Shown: positions 21,376 through 38,681, numbered from the stretch's first letter. The stretch: DNA of 64,000 bases from Microcebus murinus (GCF_040939455.1 NC_134109.1:58680001-58744000), one strand, 5' to 3'. The notes: a model not told the origin generated them from the sequence alone. Translations and numbers: made by a program.

Positions 21376-22545
21376 TAAATGAATATGTATCAAATTGTTC
21401 ATAGTGACTATTTCTGAGGAATAGGAATATGGGGCTTTTGAATTATTTAAATTTAATATTCATCTCTGAATTGTTTAAATTTCCTATAATGAGAATGTGC
21501 TACTTATAAAATCAAGGAAAAATAATAAAAAGATTTCCATTTAGAAAAAAATACAAAGTGTCTATGAGAATCTTCATAACAAGTGTCAGAAGCAAATTCT
21601 TTGCTACCACAAATGATAAATAATCTACTTATTATAAAGTTTTCTGTTAAAATATAACCCCTATGTTTTAAATTAGTTCAAATCTGGACATGTGTCCAGC
21701 TCAAGATTCAACTTATCATCATAAGAGAAGTAAGACTAATGAACACATTTGCTTGGATTCTGGTTCTATTTCTAGAGTCTATAACCTTCATAAGTCTCAT
21801 TAGTGTCCACTTGAAAGAGATAATATGCTTGAATCATACAAACTTGCATTTCTTAAACAGAGACCAGGTTTGTTCATTATTGGTGAATAATTAAAATTGC
21901 TATAGATGTGTACTTAGGAAGAGCATTATACATCTGTAGTTCTTATAGATCTATAATAGAATTACCAATAGGACTCTGTCCTCTTATTTATACTAGGAAA
22001 CAATGGCGATGTGCATATTTGATGCAAAACACTCACATTTGAAAGGCTTTACAAATCAAAATGTAGCTCCAGCTACAACTCTGGCATTTTTATACAGGTT
22101 AAATTTGGTTTAAACTAACACCAAATCTATAGATATTTGTTACACTTTCATGCTGTATAAGAACTGTATTCAGAGATTCCCAGCATTTAAAGACACACGT
22201 GCTATTGTTCCTGCCTCCTGGGTGGCTTGCAGTCTACTTGTGAGGACCACACATGCTCCTTGGCTGCTGGGGGCAGAGAGGAGGGAGGAGCAGGAAGGAG
22301 ACTTGTATTAGGAATCTCAGATCTTCTTCTGTACCTACTGCAAACACCATCTGTCAACCTATCCTCTCCCTTCTGTATCTTAGGCTAATCGATTACAGAA
22401 GCAGAATAGACCCACCACATAGGCAAGAGTAGGGCCCAGGAAACACTGGCAGTTTTATTTTCTAGGCAGTAGAGACTGCAAGGCCCCTGCAGCTTATATT
22501 ATGGGACTATAGAAAATCTACCACAGAATTCCCAACCTCATATTT
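21376..22545. other. Mostly unassigned; weak old repeat at 21380-21510
   Basis: The stretch TTGTTCATAGTGACTATTTC ... CTATAATGAGAATGTGCTAC resembles a common old LINE-type 3' phrase but I cannot name it. The remaining 1 kb is unassigned. A near-CTCF string CCAGTAGGGGGACAAG lies at 22550-22565, missing the key C. Confidence 0.35.
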
Positions 22546-22639
22546 ATAACCAGTAGGGGGACAAGGAGAATTAAGCAAAGTGAGGATAGGGTGCTACTCC
22601 AAGCTAGATTATAGACGGGGAGTCCTTGTCCAGCCCTTC

Positions 22640-23160
22640 ACATCCATCTTCTGGCAAACGTCTCCCTCCCCTATTTTATTAATAGAATTTACTACCATCT
22701 TCCCAACTTCAACCATGCGGTTACAAGGAGAGCTGGCATGTTCTTACATGATCCTGCCTTTCTAGTGACAGCTGTGGGTACTAGGGTGAGCAGCCACCTG
22801 ACAGCCAGAGTTCTTCCCTAGTATTTTAAAAATGGATCTAGGAAAGTCTGTCTCTCTGGCAGAAGCAGCGGTAAGAGGGAAACTCCCATGCAAGCTGTCA
22901 ACATCCGCATTGACTGCCAAGTGGAGAAAGCTGATCTGCAGTGGGAGAAAGTAGAGCCAGCACCAAGAGCCATAGACAGACACCAAAAACAGAGACAAAG
23001 TCCTGGCAAGCTGGAACTGCTGGTTCGAGGGTTCCTGAGGCCCTGCTGCAGTCCTTCCTGCCCATCTGGTGATTTGGTTGTCCTACTCTTCTTTCAATTA
23101 TGTCAGCTACTACCCCAAGGTCTTTCCATTAAATACCCCTTTTGCCTAAACTAGCTAAAT
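22640..23160. repeat. Probable old interspersed repeat, family not assigned
   Basis: The GC-richer block ending CTCTTCTTTCAATTATGTCA ... GGTCTTTCCATTAAATACCC, CTTTTGCCTAAACTAGCTA reads like the end of an old transposon, possibly hAT or LTR. Open frames on both strands here (22762-23154) are not supported as genes. Confidence 0.3.
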
Positions 23161-24420
23161 ATGGACTTCTGACACTTATCTAATGTCTAGTGATTCAGAT
23201 AAGTTTTTCCCAATCTGAATAAACTATAGAGTAATACTTAAACACAGCTTGGGTACAGACAGACTGTTTCTTTACTGAACAAATTCTGCATAATATTGAT
23301 ATTCTATTAGATCTATTGTTGTAATGGATTTCTCTAATTAGCCGAGGTTTCCTACCAAATTTGTATGATAGATTTTTATCACTGGGTTATTAGATTACTT
23401 TGATGGAAAGACCTTTCTATCTGATATTTATTCTTCTTACTTCCTTTTCAATGATATTGTATTATATTAGGTGGAATCCTTTGGTCACCTCACTTTCCCC
23501 AGTGTAAATTGTCCCATATGCATGGCACTCTTGGTCATATTTCATGGGGTTATAGTGTTTTAGAACTGGAAGGAATATTATTACCTTTATAAACCTTTTA
23601 TTGGACACCAACTTAAGTCTGATACAAATCTTGAGCAATCAAGTATGTGTACACTCAATCAATACAACCTCATTAGGACACTTCTAAATTACCATTGTCA
23701 TTCTAAAAAAATAATAATACTATCTTCAATATTAATGCTTTCACATTCAGTTTGGGAACCCTAAAGTCTCCTCTTTCTCAGTTCTTTAGGACAAAGACCA
23801 ATCTGCCTTATTATAGAAGGAATAATAACAACATTATTAATAAAACAAATTTGTGGCATCAATAATAAACCATGCAACCTCATTTTCTTTGCAAAATAAG
23901 TGATTACAGTACTGCTGGTTACCTTCAGAGGCAAAATGCTACCAGTGGCAATTTTGGTGAATTAACTGGGGTTTATTGGCATACTGTCAAGAATTTAGAA
24001 TGTCTCACCGAACGAAAACTTCATTCCATCTACTCGGAACATGGCAGGACACTCTAATTGTTTTTCCCTAAAGCAACACATAGTCAGGTATTTAAACATA
24101 TTTACTGAAAGAAATCTGAACTTTGAGAAAAGATTTAGGAAAGTACTAGGATTTTCTTTGAGTTTTATTAGATGTGCTGAACTAATGCAGGACTAAACAA
24201 AGTGACTGGATTTCTAAGATAAGCACAGTGTCCAAGGGAGAAACTTTATGTTAATAAACACATGTTACTGGGTATACTATGTCTAAGCTCTGTGTTAGAC
24301 ACTTCTTAACCTTATAACCTAGAAACAAAACAACTCTAAAACAACTATTTTAAAAAATGTATGAGAACATAATTAAAACTAGTTTGCACAGTGCTCCATA
24401 GTGGAGGCATCCAACCCCTT
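23161..24420. other. No recognised feature
   Basis: About 1.26 kb of AT-rich DNA with no repeat or gene named. The open frame at 23872-24057 has no recognisable domain. Confidence 0.35.
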
Positions 24421-24424
24421 CCTA

Positions 24425-24580
24425 CTCCAATGTAGTCTGTGAACCAACAGCATCGGCATCACCTGGAAGCTTGTTAGCAATCAGAGTCTCAAGCCCTACC
24501 CCAACCTTTGAAATCAGAGCTGCATTTTAACAATATCCCCATTTGCACATTAAAGTTTGAGAAGCACTGTTTTAACCAAC
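24425..24580 (+). mobile_element. MER5-type hAT-Charlie fragment
   Basis: CCAACAGCATCGGCATCACC, AAGCCCTACCCCAACCTTTG, AAATCAGAGCTGCATTTTAA and AAAGTTTGAGAAGCACTG are the MER5 layout. It is a diverged non-autonomous element. Confidence 0.7.
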
Positions 24581-24594
24581 TCTCTTGGCTTATA

Positions 24595-24695
24595 ATTAAG
24601 GAAAATAAGGCTCAGGGAGGTTAAGTGATATGTCATGACCAAACAGCTAGTTAGGGACCCAGCTGGGACTCCCAGGCAGCTCAGCTAGCAGGGTA
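24595..24695 (-). mobile_element. MIR SINE fragment, minus strand
   Basis: GGAAAATAAGGCTCAGGGAG, GTTAAGTGATATGTCATGAC, CAAACAGCTAGTTAGGGACC and AGCTGGGACTCCCAGGCAGC are the complement of the MIR core. Confidence 0.75.
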
Positions 24696-24699
24696 CTGT

Positions 24700-25775
24700 A
24701 GGATTTCAGACAAGAGGGACTTAAGTGTGTGTCATTCCCTCAAATGACCATTGATTGTTCCCATCAGCTCCGTGCAAAGCGCACACAGAGAGCCTGAGTG
24801 AACCCAATCACTCGGCCTCCTCCCAACACCCCCCACAGGCCAGGCTCACAGCCTCCTGCAGCTGATACAGCCCTCCCTGGGGGACTTCCCCCTTCTCCTG
24901 TCCTCATTCTAACCTCTCCCTAGGCTCCCGTTAGAAAACCAGGCACTCCCCCAAGCCTTTCCTACCGACTCCTGCCCTCTTCAATCTCTCCTTCATTCAG
25001 ATTTGCTTCTACATACCACAAAGTCCATCCTAAATTGTTGCTTATTACATCCTGACACATTTTCTAATATTACACACTAAACATATTGGGATAGGATTAC
25101 ATAACAACAATATAAATACAATCTTTTTCTCCCTTATTTTCAATAATTGTATCTATGTCTCCTTTCCTAAATAGAGTGCTTGTATTTTATCATATTACAC
25201 TACCATTTAACACAATACTGGAAATAATACGAACCTCTAAATGGTGGAAGGGACCAAGCTCTTTCCTGATGCAAAGGCCTTCTCTAAAACACCCCTCAGA
25301 CATAGTCATTCCATTTTGTTCTTGCATACTTTCTGTGTTAGGAAGCCCACTACTTTTAAAAGGCAGCACTTTTTTGTTGTTTTACTCTGAATAGCTTTAG
25401 TTATTAGAAAATTCTAAGCTGAAATCTACTTCCCTCTAACTTCTACCAAGTGTCCTCGGTTTTGCCATTTGAGGTAATTTAGAACAGGATGAATCCATCT
25501 TCCACAGGAAAGCACTATAAGTACTTGAACTAATTTGACGAAAGTAATTTGGCTACACAAGGCAGGCCTGGCCATTAGAAGCAATGAAGACCTAAGTCTG
25601 TATCTGGCATTTCCTGCCCCTATGCTTCCCAATGAATTCTTGCTATCAATAAATTTGTGTTGAACAGCTGCTATATGCCAGGCTTTATGGAGGACATGCC
25701 TTTCTGAGAGATTATAAACCAGAGGGAAGATGACAAGATCACTCACATCCCTGACTGCAGAATGGAAACAATTTC
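24700..25775. other. Mostly unassigned
   Basis: About 1.1 kb. A C-rich stretch at 24810-24960 and a weak L2-like phrase (25660-25720, CAGCTGCTATATGCCAGGC) are all that stands out. The open frames here look random. Confidence 0.35.
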
Positions 25776-25779
25776 ACAA

Positions 25780-25969
25780 CAGAAACTTGAGGACTTTTGA
25801 TCCCACCTTACATTTCAACGAGGCCTTCCTAGCTGCCAAAGTGCAAACCCCTCTATCACCCTTCCTCTACCACACTCTTATTCCAATTTGGTTCTGTGTT
25901 TCTTCCTGGGCAAATCATCTTCCCACGGCTGCTCTCCCAGATAATCCTTCCACAATGCCTTTTAACTCC

Positions 25970-26001
<32 letters not shown>

Positions 26002-26265
26002 CTCCTCTAAACTCTCAACTTCTTCCCAGAGCACTCACCATCTCTGCAGCTATAGTTTGCATTGATCATGCTGCCGGCCCTCCCTACTAAAGTGAAGGCC
26101 ACTCATCTTCCCAGTGCCAACATAGCACAGTGCCAGGGAAGAAGGAGTTGCCACTATTTAAGACTCCCAGTGGCCTTCTAGATTTCTCACTTACTCATTT
26201 TCTCATTCATTCATTCAATAAATATGGAGTAGCTCCTATGTTTCAGATACAAACAAGGGTCCTTC
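25780..26265 (-). mobile_element. L2 LINE 3' region, diverged, with an A-run inside
   Basis: AACGAGGCCTTCCTAGCTGC, CTCTATCACCCTTCCTCTAC and TCATTCATTCATTCAATAAA with AGCTCCTATGTTTCAGATAC are phrases of the L2 3' region. A run of about 25 A at 25976-26000 sits inside and has grown in place; no retro-insert is visible around it. Confidence 0.55.
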
Positions 26266-26612
26266 CCCAGTATACAAACACCTCTTTTAAGGCTAATGCA
26301 ATCTAGTTATGGGAATAACTAGAGAATCTTGTGACACTTCCTCGTGGCTACAAAGACAACGTGTCGTCTCTGGACAACTGAAACACTGAGGCAGGAACTG
26401 CTGAGTTGAGCACAGATTTTCAATTGTATTTCTGAGTTTCCTCTGACTTACAAGGGGAATAAGACTTTTCTACTACATCATCATATAATAATTTAGGGGG
26501 AGAAATTCTACTTCATAAATTCAAGAGAATGAAAGATAATCTAAGGAAATTCATAATGCTAAAGGCTTATAAAGTTCTGTCATGATTTACATAGAGATAC
26601 CTGAAAGCCAAT
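26266..26612. other. No recognised feature
   Basis: About 350 bp of unassigned sequence before the Alu. Confidence 0.35.
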
Positions 26613-26615
26613 ACT

Positions 26616-26908
26616 ATTTTTTTTTTGAGACAGAGTGTCACTTTCTTGCCCAGACTAGAGTGCATGGCATCAGCCTAGCTCACAGCAACTTCAAACTCCT
26701 GGGCTCAAGCAATACTCCTGCCTCAGCCTCCCAGGTAGCTGGGACTACAGGTGTGTGCCACCATGCCTGGCTAGTTTTTTTTCTATTTTTAGTAGAGATG
26801 GGGTCTCGTTCTTGCTCAGGCTGGTCTCAAACTCCTGAGCTCAAGCTATCCTCCCACCTCAGCCTCCCAGAGTGCTAGGAATACAGGTATGAGCCACAGC
26901 GCCTGGCC
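26616..26908 (-). mobile_element. Alu (lemur-type), minus strand
   Basis: The plus strand runs from a T10 tract to GAGCCACAGCGCCTGGCC. The complement of the left monomer holds CTCGTTCTTGCTCAGGCTGG, the strepsirrhine diagnostic site. It has many substitutions and no lemur linker extension, so it is older than the 38.05-kb copy. No clear target duplication was found. The 98-codon open frame at 26582-26878 is the familiar Alu antisense frame, not a gene. Confidence 0.88.
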
Positions 26909-29760
26909 TCCAGTTTTATTTTTAAGATCTATAAATTTCTACTTTCTCCTTAATGATGTAATGCCCAATGAAGCTGCTATTTATTACTTTGGACTATATG
27001 AGCCTAAAGACTATGGGATAGGGCAGAGAAAGGGGGCAATTATTAAGAATGGCTTTTGTGGATTTTTCAAAGCTACAAGGCCAGCTGGCTATGGAGAATT
27101 CCACTGGTTGATACCTAGGTTGTGTCAACCATTCTCTAACCAAGGTTTTCACCACTCCAAGGGGGCTTCTAGCCTAACCTCTCTGAATATCCTGGACTTA
27201 AAACTCCTCAGTACAGCTATGCAATTTGTTTATGTATTCTATTTCATGTTCTATTTTCAACCCCAAGTAAAGCTACCTGAGAACAGAGGCTATTCTTCCT
27301 ATTTCTTTTGTTTATTAAAAAAGGCATAAAATCAATAAGCGTTGAATTGAGACTTCTTGTACTACTCTCATCGGAGTATACAGTGTTTTAAGAACAGACA
27401 GCAAAATTCATCAGTGCAGTGCTACAGATTGAGGAGGCCCTCTTTTGGTTCACCTAAGATAGGGCTACATAAAAACAAGCACTTAATAAATGCCTTTTAA
27501 TGGCAATGTACTAAAAATCATTATAGAGTATACTAGCAGCTCGCCACATATACAAATGTATACAGCAATTTTAAAAGAGAAGGTACAAAATAGAAGGTTC
27601 TGATATTTTAGTAGGTTGATAGCTAGCGTTTGAATAGCTGTAGCATGCTGGTTGGCATCATATAAGTGAATCTGAACTTCCAAATAGGCATGTTTCACAT
27701 TTCTGAATATGTGAATAAATGAGTTGTTCTAAGGTATTCACTACACATGCACACACACATTTGATCATTGGCAACTTTTTCCTGGATTACTCAAGCTTGA
27801 GTCAAGTATGTTCACCCACTCTGCCTCTCACCGTGCCATCTCTTCATACATCTGTAACTATCTGGCACAGGGTGAAATCATGATTTAGCAAAAGGGCAAG
27901 TAGGAGGCAAAATGGAGTGCTATCTTCCCTAATTGCTATTTAAAGGAGACAATAAAAAGGATGAAACAAATTAAATTAGCAAAGAAGCAAGAGCATCCCA
28001 ATGAACTGGCCAAGATAATCAACTTGGAAAATTAGCTATTAAACCTCCACACATGCTAATTTTCATAATTTTTTGTGTGTGCATGTGAAACACAACCCCC
28101 CATTGAAACTGCTGGTATGAAGGTGCTCTTCAATTCCCTGAGATAAGTCATTTGCACTTGGCCTTGATGAAGTTGGAAGTGAGGCTTTTTTTAATGGCTT
28201 TGTTCATCATTTCCCATTTCAGTGCAAGAGTGTTTTGATTGGAGTTGGGGCAGTATGTGAAAAAGGAGAGAAGTGGCCTCACACTAGTCACCTTTCTGAG
28301 TTCTTCTACTTTATTTTATTCTCATTCCCAACTGTGTATGTTAGAGTATGGATTTTGGTTTTTATTATCCTTACCTTTATGTATCATCATCATTATATCA
28401 TAATCATCATTATAATTTAAAATATCTGATTTTTATTGACCTACAGACTATCATCCATAAATTTGTTATGGGATTTAAGAATTTCTATTTATATTTTTAA
28501 TCTTTTCTACCTCATCAGCTCATGCTCTCAATGTTAATTCTTCTTACATATAGGTCTTCATCTTTATAAAGAGCTAATTGTTTATTACTCATGGCAGTCA
28601 TTGAAAAGACCACAGCATAAATAAAATCTGCAGAGAATAGACATCCATGCTTACTTTTACCCAATAATTATAACTTTGTAGTCTGTGAGCTATCACTAAA
28701 TGCAAAATAAGTAGCCAAATGAATTTATTTGAGATTCTCCTTTTGCACTTCTTTCTCCTCATTGCTTTGCAAAATCATTATTTGCTGTCCAGGGTAAAAC
28801 AGGGATGTGAGCACATATTTAAACAGGAACAATTTTAATAGGAAGAAAAGCAATAAATTTGTATGTGTCACAATCAAGAATTGTGAGGGCCACTGTCCTG
28901 AAATTTATCTATTCAGATAAGAATATTTTAATTGAAGATTAAGAACATATCTTTACCGAGTGGATTGGTAGCATGGCCTACTCCTCTTTTTCCTGAATTA
29001 GCATCATGGAGCTACTTTTTTAATTGAATATTTGAATCTACCCCTAAAGAAAATAGTTTCTATAACCCTTTTCTTCCAGGTGTCAACAGATGCATTCCTG
29101 AACTTAAAGCAAGAATGAATAATCTCAGAACTCTTAGACCAGAATTCCAGACGACCTCAGACATGTTATAGGGCAGTTTACCAGTAAGATTTCACAGGCC
29201 CTGGGTTGCAGAAAGAAGTCCAAACTTATGCCTGGTACCCAGAAGTCCAATATTCAAGCTAAGTGATGCTCTGCATATTCAGTGTTATTTATTCTTTATG
29301 ATTTCTGAGAAAGAAAAAGAAGACTAAATGAAAAGAGAAACTCTAAACCAAAATGAATAGATGGTACTTCAAGCCAAGTGTCTGATATATTAGTGTTAAT
29401 TTTAGCTAAATAGAAGATGCCTGATAGCATGCAATTAGATTAAAATACATTTTCACTAGAAAAACAAAAAGGTGTTACCTTTTGAGGTAGAGATAAATAG
29501 CCCTTGATAGATACACACCCTTGCAATTGTGCATTAATATTAACTTTACACATTTTAAATTTCTTTATCAGAATAGGATGATGTGTGTCCCTAGTTTCCA
29601 ATTGTATTAAAACATTTAAAATGAAAAACACACATACTAAACTGTCACACCCCACCTCACAATGAATTTCTGCTTTGTTAGGAGTCAACATGTTAGAGTC
29701 TCAAGAAGGCAAACATCTATGAGTAAATTAAAGTTGCTGGTATGTTATTTTAGATACATC
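26909..29760. other. No recognised feature; short ATC-rich stretch at 28382
   Basis: About 2.85 kb of AT-rich DNA with no repeat that I can name with confidence. A degenerate ATC/ATT tract lies at 28380-28415. The open frame of 146 codons at 26889-27329 begins in the Alu and has no domain. I see no splice or promoter evidence for it. Confidence 0.35.
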
Positions 29761-29764
29761 CAAA

Positions 29765-29970
29765 TTGTTTTATTGCCTCATAAATTTTGTTCCTGAAATA
29801 TTTCTGAGTATCTACTATTTCCCAGGGCACTATATTTATTTTGAGGAGACAGTATAAGGGATGAATAAGACATAGCCCCTTCCCCTAAAGATATGGAGTT
29901 TGATGACAGACAAGCAAACATTAGTATGCAAGTTGGGAAATGAAGTATTTATGTTGTAAAAGATAAAGTC
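29765..29970 (+). mobile_element. L2-like LINE fragment, weak
   Basis: GAGTATCTACTATTTCCCAG, GGATGAATAAGACATAGCCC and GATGACAGACAAGCAAACAT are L2-type phrases in diverged form. Confidence 0.45.
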
Positions 29971-30290
29971 GAATATTTGCACTTTCAAACAACTTAATTC
30001 ATCTTGTTTATCTAGGTTAAAGTTAATTCTTTATTGTTCATTAAATCTTATGGTGAGTGAAAGGAAACATGACAGATGATATTCCAACTCTAGGGGAGTT
30101 TATGTTTTAAAATAATACATCTTCCTCTCAAAGAATCATGAACTTTAAGAGTTGAAAGAATACACTTTTTAAAAGTAAAGTTTAAATTAAAAATGACCTG
30201 ATATAGGAAAAGAAATTAAAGATAAACTTGAGAAACATTAATCTAGGTCACATGGCAAAAAAAATATAGGCTTTCATGATCTATTCCAGG
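29971..30290. other. No recognised feature
   Basis: Unassigned AT-rich sequence. Confidence 0.35.
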
Positions 30291-30295
30291 TGCTT

Positions 30296-30812
30296 GTGGT
30301 AGGTTAAAGATGACTGCAAATTATTTGCTGCTCTGTCCATAAAGGGAACTAGACCCTCTTTCCTTGAGTCAAAATGGTCTCTATCACAATTTTAACATGT
30401 AGAATGCAGCAGAAATAATGCTGTGCTAGTTTTCCAGATCCAGACCATGAGAAACTGACAGCTTCCACTTCCTGTCTCTTGGAACACTCACTCTTGGAAT
30501 CCAGCCACCATACTGTAAGCAAACCTAAGCAGCCCCACAGAAGATCCCTTGTGAAGAGGAACCAAGAACCCTGGCCAACAGCCCCAGTCAAGCTCTCAGC
30601 TGACAGTCAATACCCAAACTGCCAGCCATATGAGCCATACTGCAAGGAAATCCCCCAACCCCAGTCTAGCTACCTTAGTTGACACCAGGTGGAACAAATA
30701 TGAGCTTACTAGATGTGCCCTTTCTGAATTCCTGACCCACAAAATTATGAGTCAAATAAAATTATCTTGGGGGTAGGGTGGATTGTTATGTAGTAAGAGA
30801 TTATCAGAACAG
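30296..30812 (+). mobile_element. Old MaLR LTR (MLT1-like), plus strand
   Basis: CTGACAGCTTCCACTTCCTG, CTCTTGGAACACTCACTCTT, a long C-rich interior and the end CACAAAATTATGAGTCAAAT, AAAATTATCTTGGGGG, GTTATGTAGTAAGAGATTAT follow the MLT1-type layout, including an AATAAA-type polyadenylation signal near the 3' end. It is a degraded solo LTR of an ERVL-MaLR element and has no internal region. Confidence 0.65.
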
Positions 30813-30879
30813 AACCTAATGATTAATACCATCATGGTATACATACACCACATATTATTATAAAACACACCATCAACTC

Positions 30880-31112
30880 TATGTGTAAAGTGGTTATGAG
30901 TACAAGTTCTAGAGTCAAATTGCCTGGGATCTAGCTGTGTAACCTTATACAATGTAATCTGTCTGCCTCCAATACTACTTCTGTAAAATTAGGTTAATTA
31001 TAACCTAAGTCACAGGGTTTTTGAAAGAATTAAATGAGACAATTCACGTAAGCATTTAGAAAGTGCCTTGCACATAGCTAACATTTTTGAGAATTCACTG
31101 TTATCATTGTAG
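30880..31112 (+). mobile_element. MIR SINE
   Basis: TAAAGTGGTTATGAGTACAA, TAGAGTCAAATTGCCTGGGA, TAGCTGTGTAACCTTATACA, CTTCTGTAAAATTAGGTTAA, AGTCACAGGGTTTTTGAAAG and AAAGTGCCTTGCACATAGCT are in MIR order. Confidence 0.85.
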
Positions 31113-32310
31113 GAAAATGTACTGAAAAATTAGAAACTACTGATTTTAAATGGACTTTGAAAACACATCTGTTCACGGCTTGAGAGCTTGTCTGTCTACA
31201 TATCAGATTCTTCAGCTTTACTTTCCTCAGCTTTCCATATAAAATCATGAGAATTTCAATAACTGTCTCCCTCAGGGTTAATTTGCTGTTATCCCAAGCT
31301 CTTATATCTCATGTACTGTGAAAATATTGTTTCAAGAAATGGTCTGCTCATCACAATCGTGTATCTCAATTGTGTGAAGTATATAATGACTTGCCATGTT
31401 AGCAAGATAAATCCATGGTTAATTTAATGTGAGTATTTGAGATTTATTTTATATTTTCTGGCTCTATGAATTTGACCATTTCTCCCACTTGATTTTTTTT
31501 TTCCTGCTTTTACTTAGAAGCAGCATTCCAACAAGTAGATTCACAAGATAAATTTGCAAATAGTAGTTTCTAAATTTTTGAGTTGTTCAAATTGAGCAAG
31601 AGTTCCATCCCCCTGAGTATTTTAAAAATTGTTTATCCGCTCTTACATGTTACCTGATTCTGCTACTACAAATCAATCAGATAGCCTGTCATTTAGTTTA
31701 GGGTTTAAAATTAATTTTGAGCAGTTCTGCCAGCTGTATCCTGTGAGAGAGCTTATAGGGAGGAAAATCAAAGAAAAGCTAAAAACAAAAAAAGGAAAAA
31801 CAAAAACAAAAAACATCCACAGGTTTGCAAATTGAGGTCTGAATAATAAACCAATCTCATTAAATGAATGTTGTTAATCCAAAAACAATTAGTCTTCCTG
31901 TGAGACGTGCATGTAGGAGCATATTCAAAGTATGTAGATTGTTGTCAGGAACTCAGAATAGTATCACAAATCAACCCATAATAATCTCTTGACAGATTAT
32001 GAATGGCATTACTTGAAATATCTTAATTTGTGCATCGGGTTCTTCTAAATGGGAAATTCCCTGAATATTTGTGCAAAATGAAGGCAAAGAACACTACAAA
32101 TTGAAATGAAATAAAAGGAGTTTATTTCCAAGCCACAGCTTAGAATCGACTCTGTTTTGAATGTTGCTGGCAAAGAATGCATTCTTGATTAAGCTTTGTT
32201 GATAGGCAAAATGTAGAGCACATTGCCAGTTCCTTAAGTCTCTCAGACTCTAGAAATCTAATTCTGAGCTACATAAAATAGATCAGCACAATTTCCCCTA
32301 CCCAATACTC
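31113..32310. other. No recognised feature
   Basis: About 1.2 kb of AT-rich DNA; nothing named. The frame at 31629-31835 ends in a Lys-rich tail from an A-rich stretch and looks random. Confidence 0.35.
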
Positions 32311-32320
32311 CCTACCCTCA

Positions 32321-32343
32321 CCAAAAAAAAAAAAAAAAAAAAA
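32321..32343 (+). repeat. A-homopolymer (about 23 bp)
   Basis: Uninterrupted A-run after CACC. I found no SINE or processed-gene body upstream. Confidence 0.8.
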
Positions 32344-33535
32344 GCAATACCCAACCAGGATAAAACTGACAACATAATTCACAATTTCTAGGGTAGTCTC
32401 TGCACAGGTATACAAAAACATGTTTTTTTTTTAAAAAAAAATAGTGTCCTGGAGGAGGGCAACAAAGTTAGAAGGGGTTGACCAATGCCAATGCCAAAGG
32501 AGAAATAGAAAAAGATGGAAGGAATTGGGGAAGGACTGAGAGACCAGCATATTCGAGGAGGGGAACAGGAAGAAATTCATGATGGAATTGTATCCTGTGT
32601 TAATAGAATCGCTTCCAGAGACAGCTGTGCCAGAAGTTGCTGCTCCCCAAATCTGTAAATATCTTATAGAAGCGAGAATGAGAACACCAGGGATCAGTTC
32701 CCTATTCCACCACTGGCCAACTGTATGATTTTAGAAATGTCATTAAATATTCTGCATTTATCTTCCCAGATGTATAGTAAGAGCCATCACCACATACCCC
32801 CAACTTGTCCTACTGAAATCTCTGAACCAGAATTCTTTGAAAGTCTATGCTATGCAACTTGTAACTTAAATGATACAGTTTCAGTGTTATAATTTTTGTC
32901 CTCCCCATTCCAAGAGCCCATACAAGGTGTGAACCTTAATAAGCACTTAGGTCACACCCTTTTTAAACTACTAATTCCTCAGCGATTTGTTAGTTCTGCT
33001 TCTTACATTGCAGGCAGGCTCAAAATCTCCACATAACCACAGAGAATGTCATTAGTTTTCTTATTTTTATTGTTATCATAGGCCGTTAACTACTGGTCTC
33101 CCTCTTGGCAGCTCCCTATCTTTGGCTACATTTCAGTCATCAGATTACCTCCAATACACAGTCCCCCAGCAAACATTAAATCTAATAAAAACATTACCAA
33201 AAGGTATTAAAAGGTGGGCCTGCGTGTTTTGCATTTCCTCAGGAGTCTTACTCTTGGTAATTTACATAACTGCTTCAGAATATTCAACGTGCATTTTTAA
33301 ATGTCACTATTTGTAGGGATTATTTGTATATTGCTCTTAATTAACTTCACTTCAAAATCTGGTTGGTCAGAATTTTTTTTTTGATATATCACATCTCCTG
33401 GTCTCACTAGCATTGGTTTAATTAGGTTCTCAGCTTGCTTTCACCTAGATCAAAAGCGGGAAGAGAGGACTTGAGAAGGATTATCATAATAAATAAAATA
33501 CACTTGCTCGTTCTTTGGCTCTTCATTCTGTATGT
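32344..33535. other. Mostly unassigned; weak MIR-like phrase near 32700
   Basis: TTCCACCACTGGCCAACTGT, ATGATTTTAGAAATGTCATT and TTTATCTTCCCAGATGTATA (32700-32780) are MIR-like but diverged. The rest is unassigned. Confidence 0.35.
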
Positions 33536-33538
33536 GGT

Positions 33539-33562
33539 TTTTTTTTTTTTTTTTTTTTTTTT
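33539..33562 (+). repeat. T-homopolymer (about 24 bp)
   Basis: Uninterrupted T-run between GTGG and GGTTTG. It is the cause of the Phe run in a spurious frame at 33435-33650. Confidence 0.8.
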
Positions 33563-33925
33563 GGTTTGTACTATAGAGATAATGAATGCACAACATGTCT
33601 GTTCTACCTACAATAATGCATTCACGGTACTACAAACACTTCACTATTAAACCAACAACTGTGTTATTTAAAAACTAAACCTACTTTCAAGCTCAACATT
33701 TTGTCTCGAGAATGAAGAACAAATAACTCATACTATGTTTTAAATGGTCTACCCTCTTTCAGAAACCATAACATCAAGAAAGAAATGTCATCCAAAAAAT
33801 TCACTCATAAAGTCATACCAATTTTTAAATTGACAGAGAATTCACAAGATACAATCACCTATAATCACAACAGGCAAAAAGAAATGCAAGAGATCCCAGA
33901 TTCATAGAAAATGAGATACAGATAA
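33563..33925. other. No recognised feature
   Basis: About 360 bp of unassigned sequence. Confidence 0.35.
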
Positions 33926-33929
33926 AACA

Positions 33930-34223
33930 CCAGAAAGAGGAAACTTTGTGCATATCATTCAATCTTTTGATATTCATTTGAAAATTTTTCAAACAATACA
34001 GAAGTATATAGTATAAAAAATTGAAAGTTTATCTTATTCTCTCACAATCCTACAACTAAGTCCCACTCCCTTTTATGGGTAACTATTGCTCAGAATTTAG
34101 TGTATACACATTTTCAAAACATTCTAGTGCCATATATATGCCTTGACATGTATATATAATGTTTGTGAATATAATCATATAAATAATATCTGTGTGGATA
34201 TACACATTTATGCATTCATTTAA
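33930..34223 (-). mobile_element. Old L1-like 3' region, left half, split by full-length L1
   Basis: TTCAAACAATACAGAAGTAT, GTAACTATTGCTCAGAATTT and the phrases up to ATTTAATCATTTTCC are LINE 3'UTR-like. The continuation, with TTGGGCACATGTTTAAATAT and TATTCCTAGGAGTATAATTG, lies beyond the inserted L1 at 41134. Family assignment is by resemblance only. Confidence 0.5.
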
Positions 34224-34454
34224 TCATTTTCCTTTTTTTTTTTATTTCGGCATATTATGGGGGTACAGATTTTAAGGTTTCAATAAATGCCCATTCCCTC
34301 CCTCCCCCCAAAAGTCTGAGTCTCCATCATGACCATCTCCCAGATGGTGCACATCTCACTCATTTTGTATGTATATACCCGCCCCCCTCCCCCCTCCCAC
34401 CTGGCCAATACCCTATTACTGTAGTACCTATGTGACCACTTAGGTGCTGTTCAG

Positions 34455-38681
<4,227 letters not shown>

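Noticed and set aside
22550..22565. CCAGTAGGGGGACAAG as a third CTCF site
   Set aside because: The GGC core reads GGA, which is a strongly disfavoured change in the CTCF motif.
25976..26000. A-run as tail of a processed pseudogene
   Set aside because: No mRNA-like body or target duplication was found before it. It lies within an L2-like stretch and looks like homopolymer growth. The same holds for the runs at 32321 and 33539.
26582..27329. Open frames of 98 and 146 codons
   Set aside because: The first is the usual antisense Alu frame. The second starts in the same Alu and runs by chance into unassigned DNA, with no start context, domain or splice evidence.
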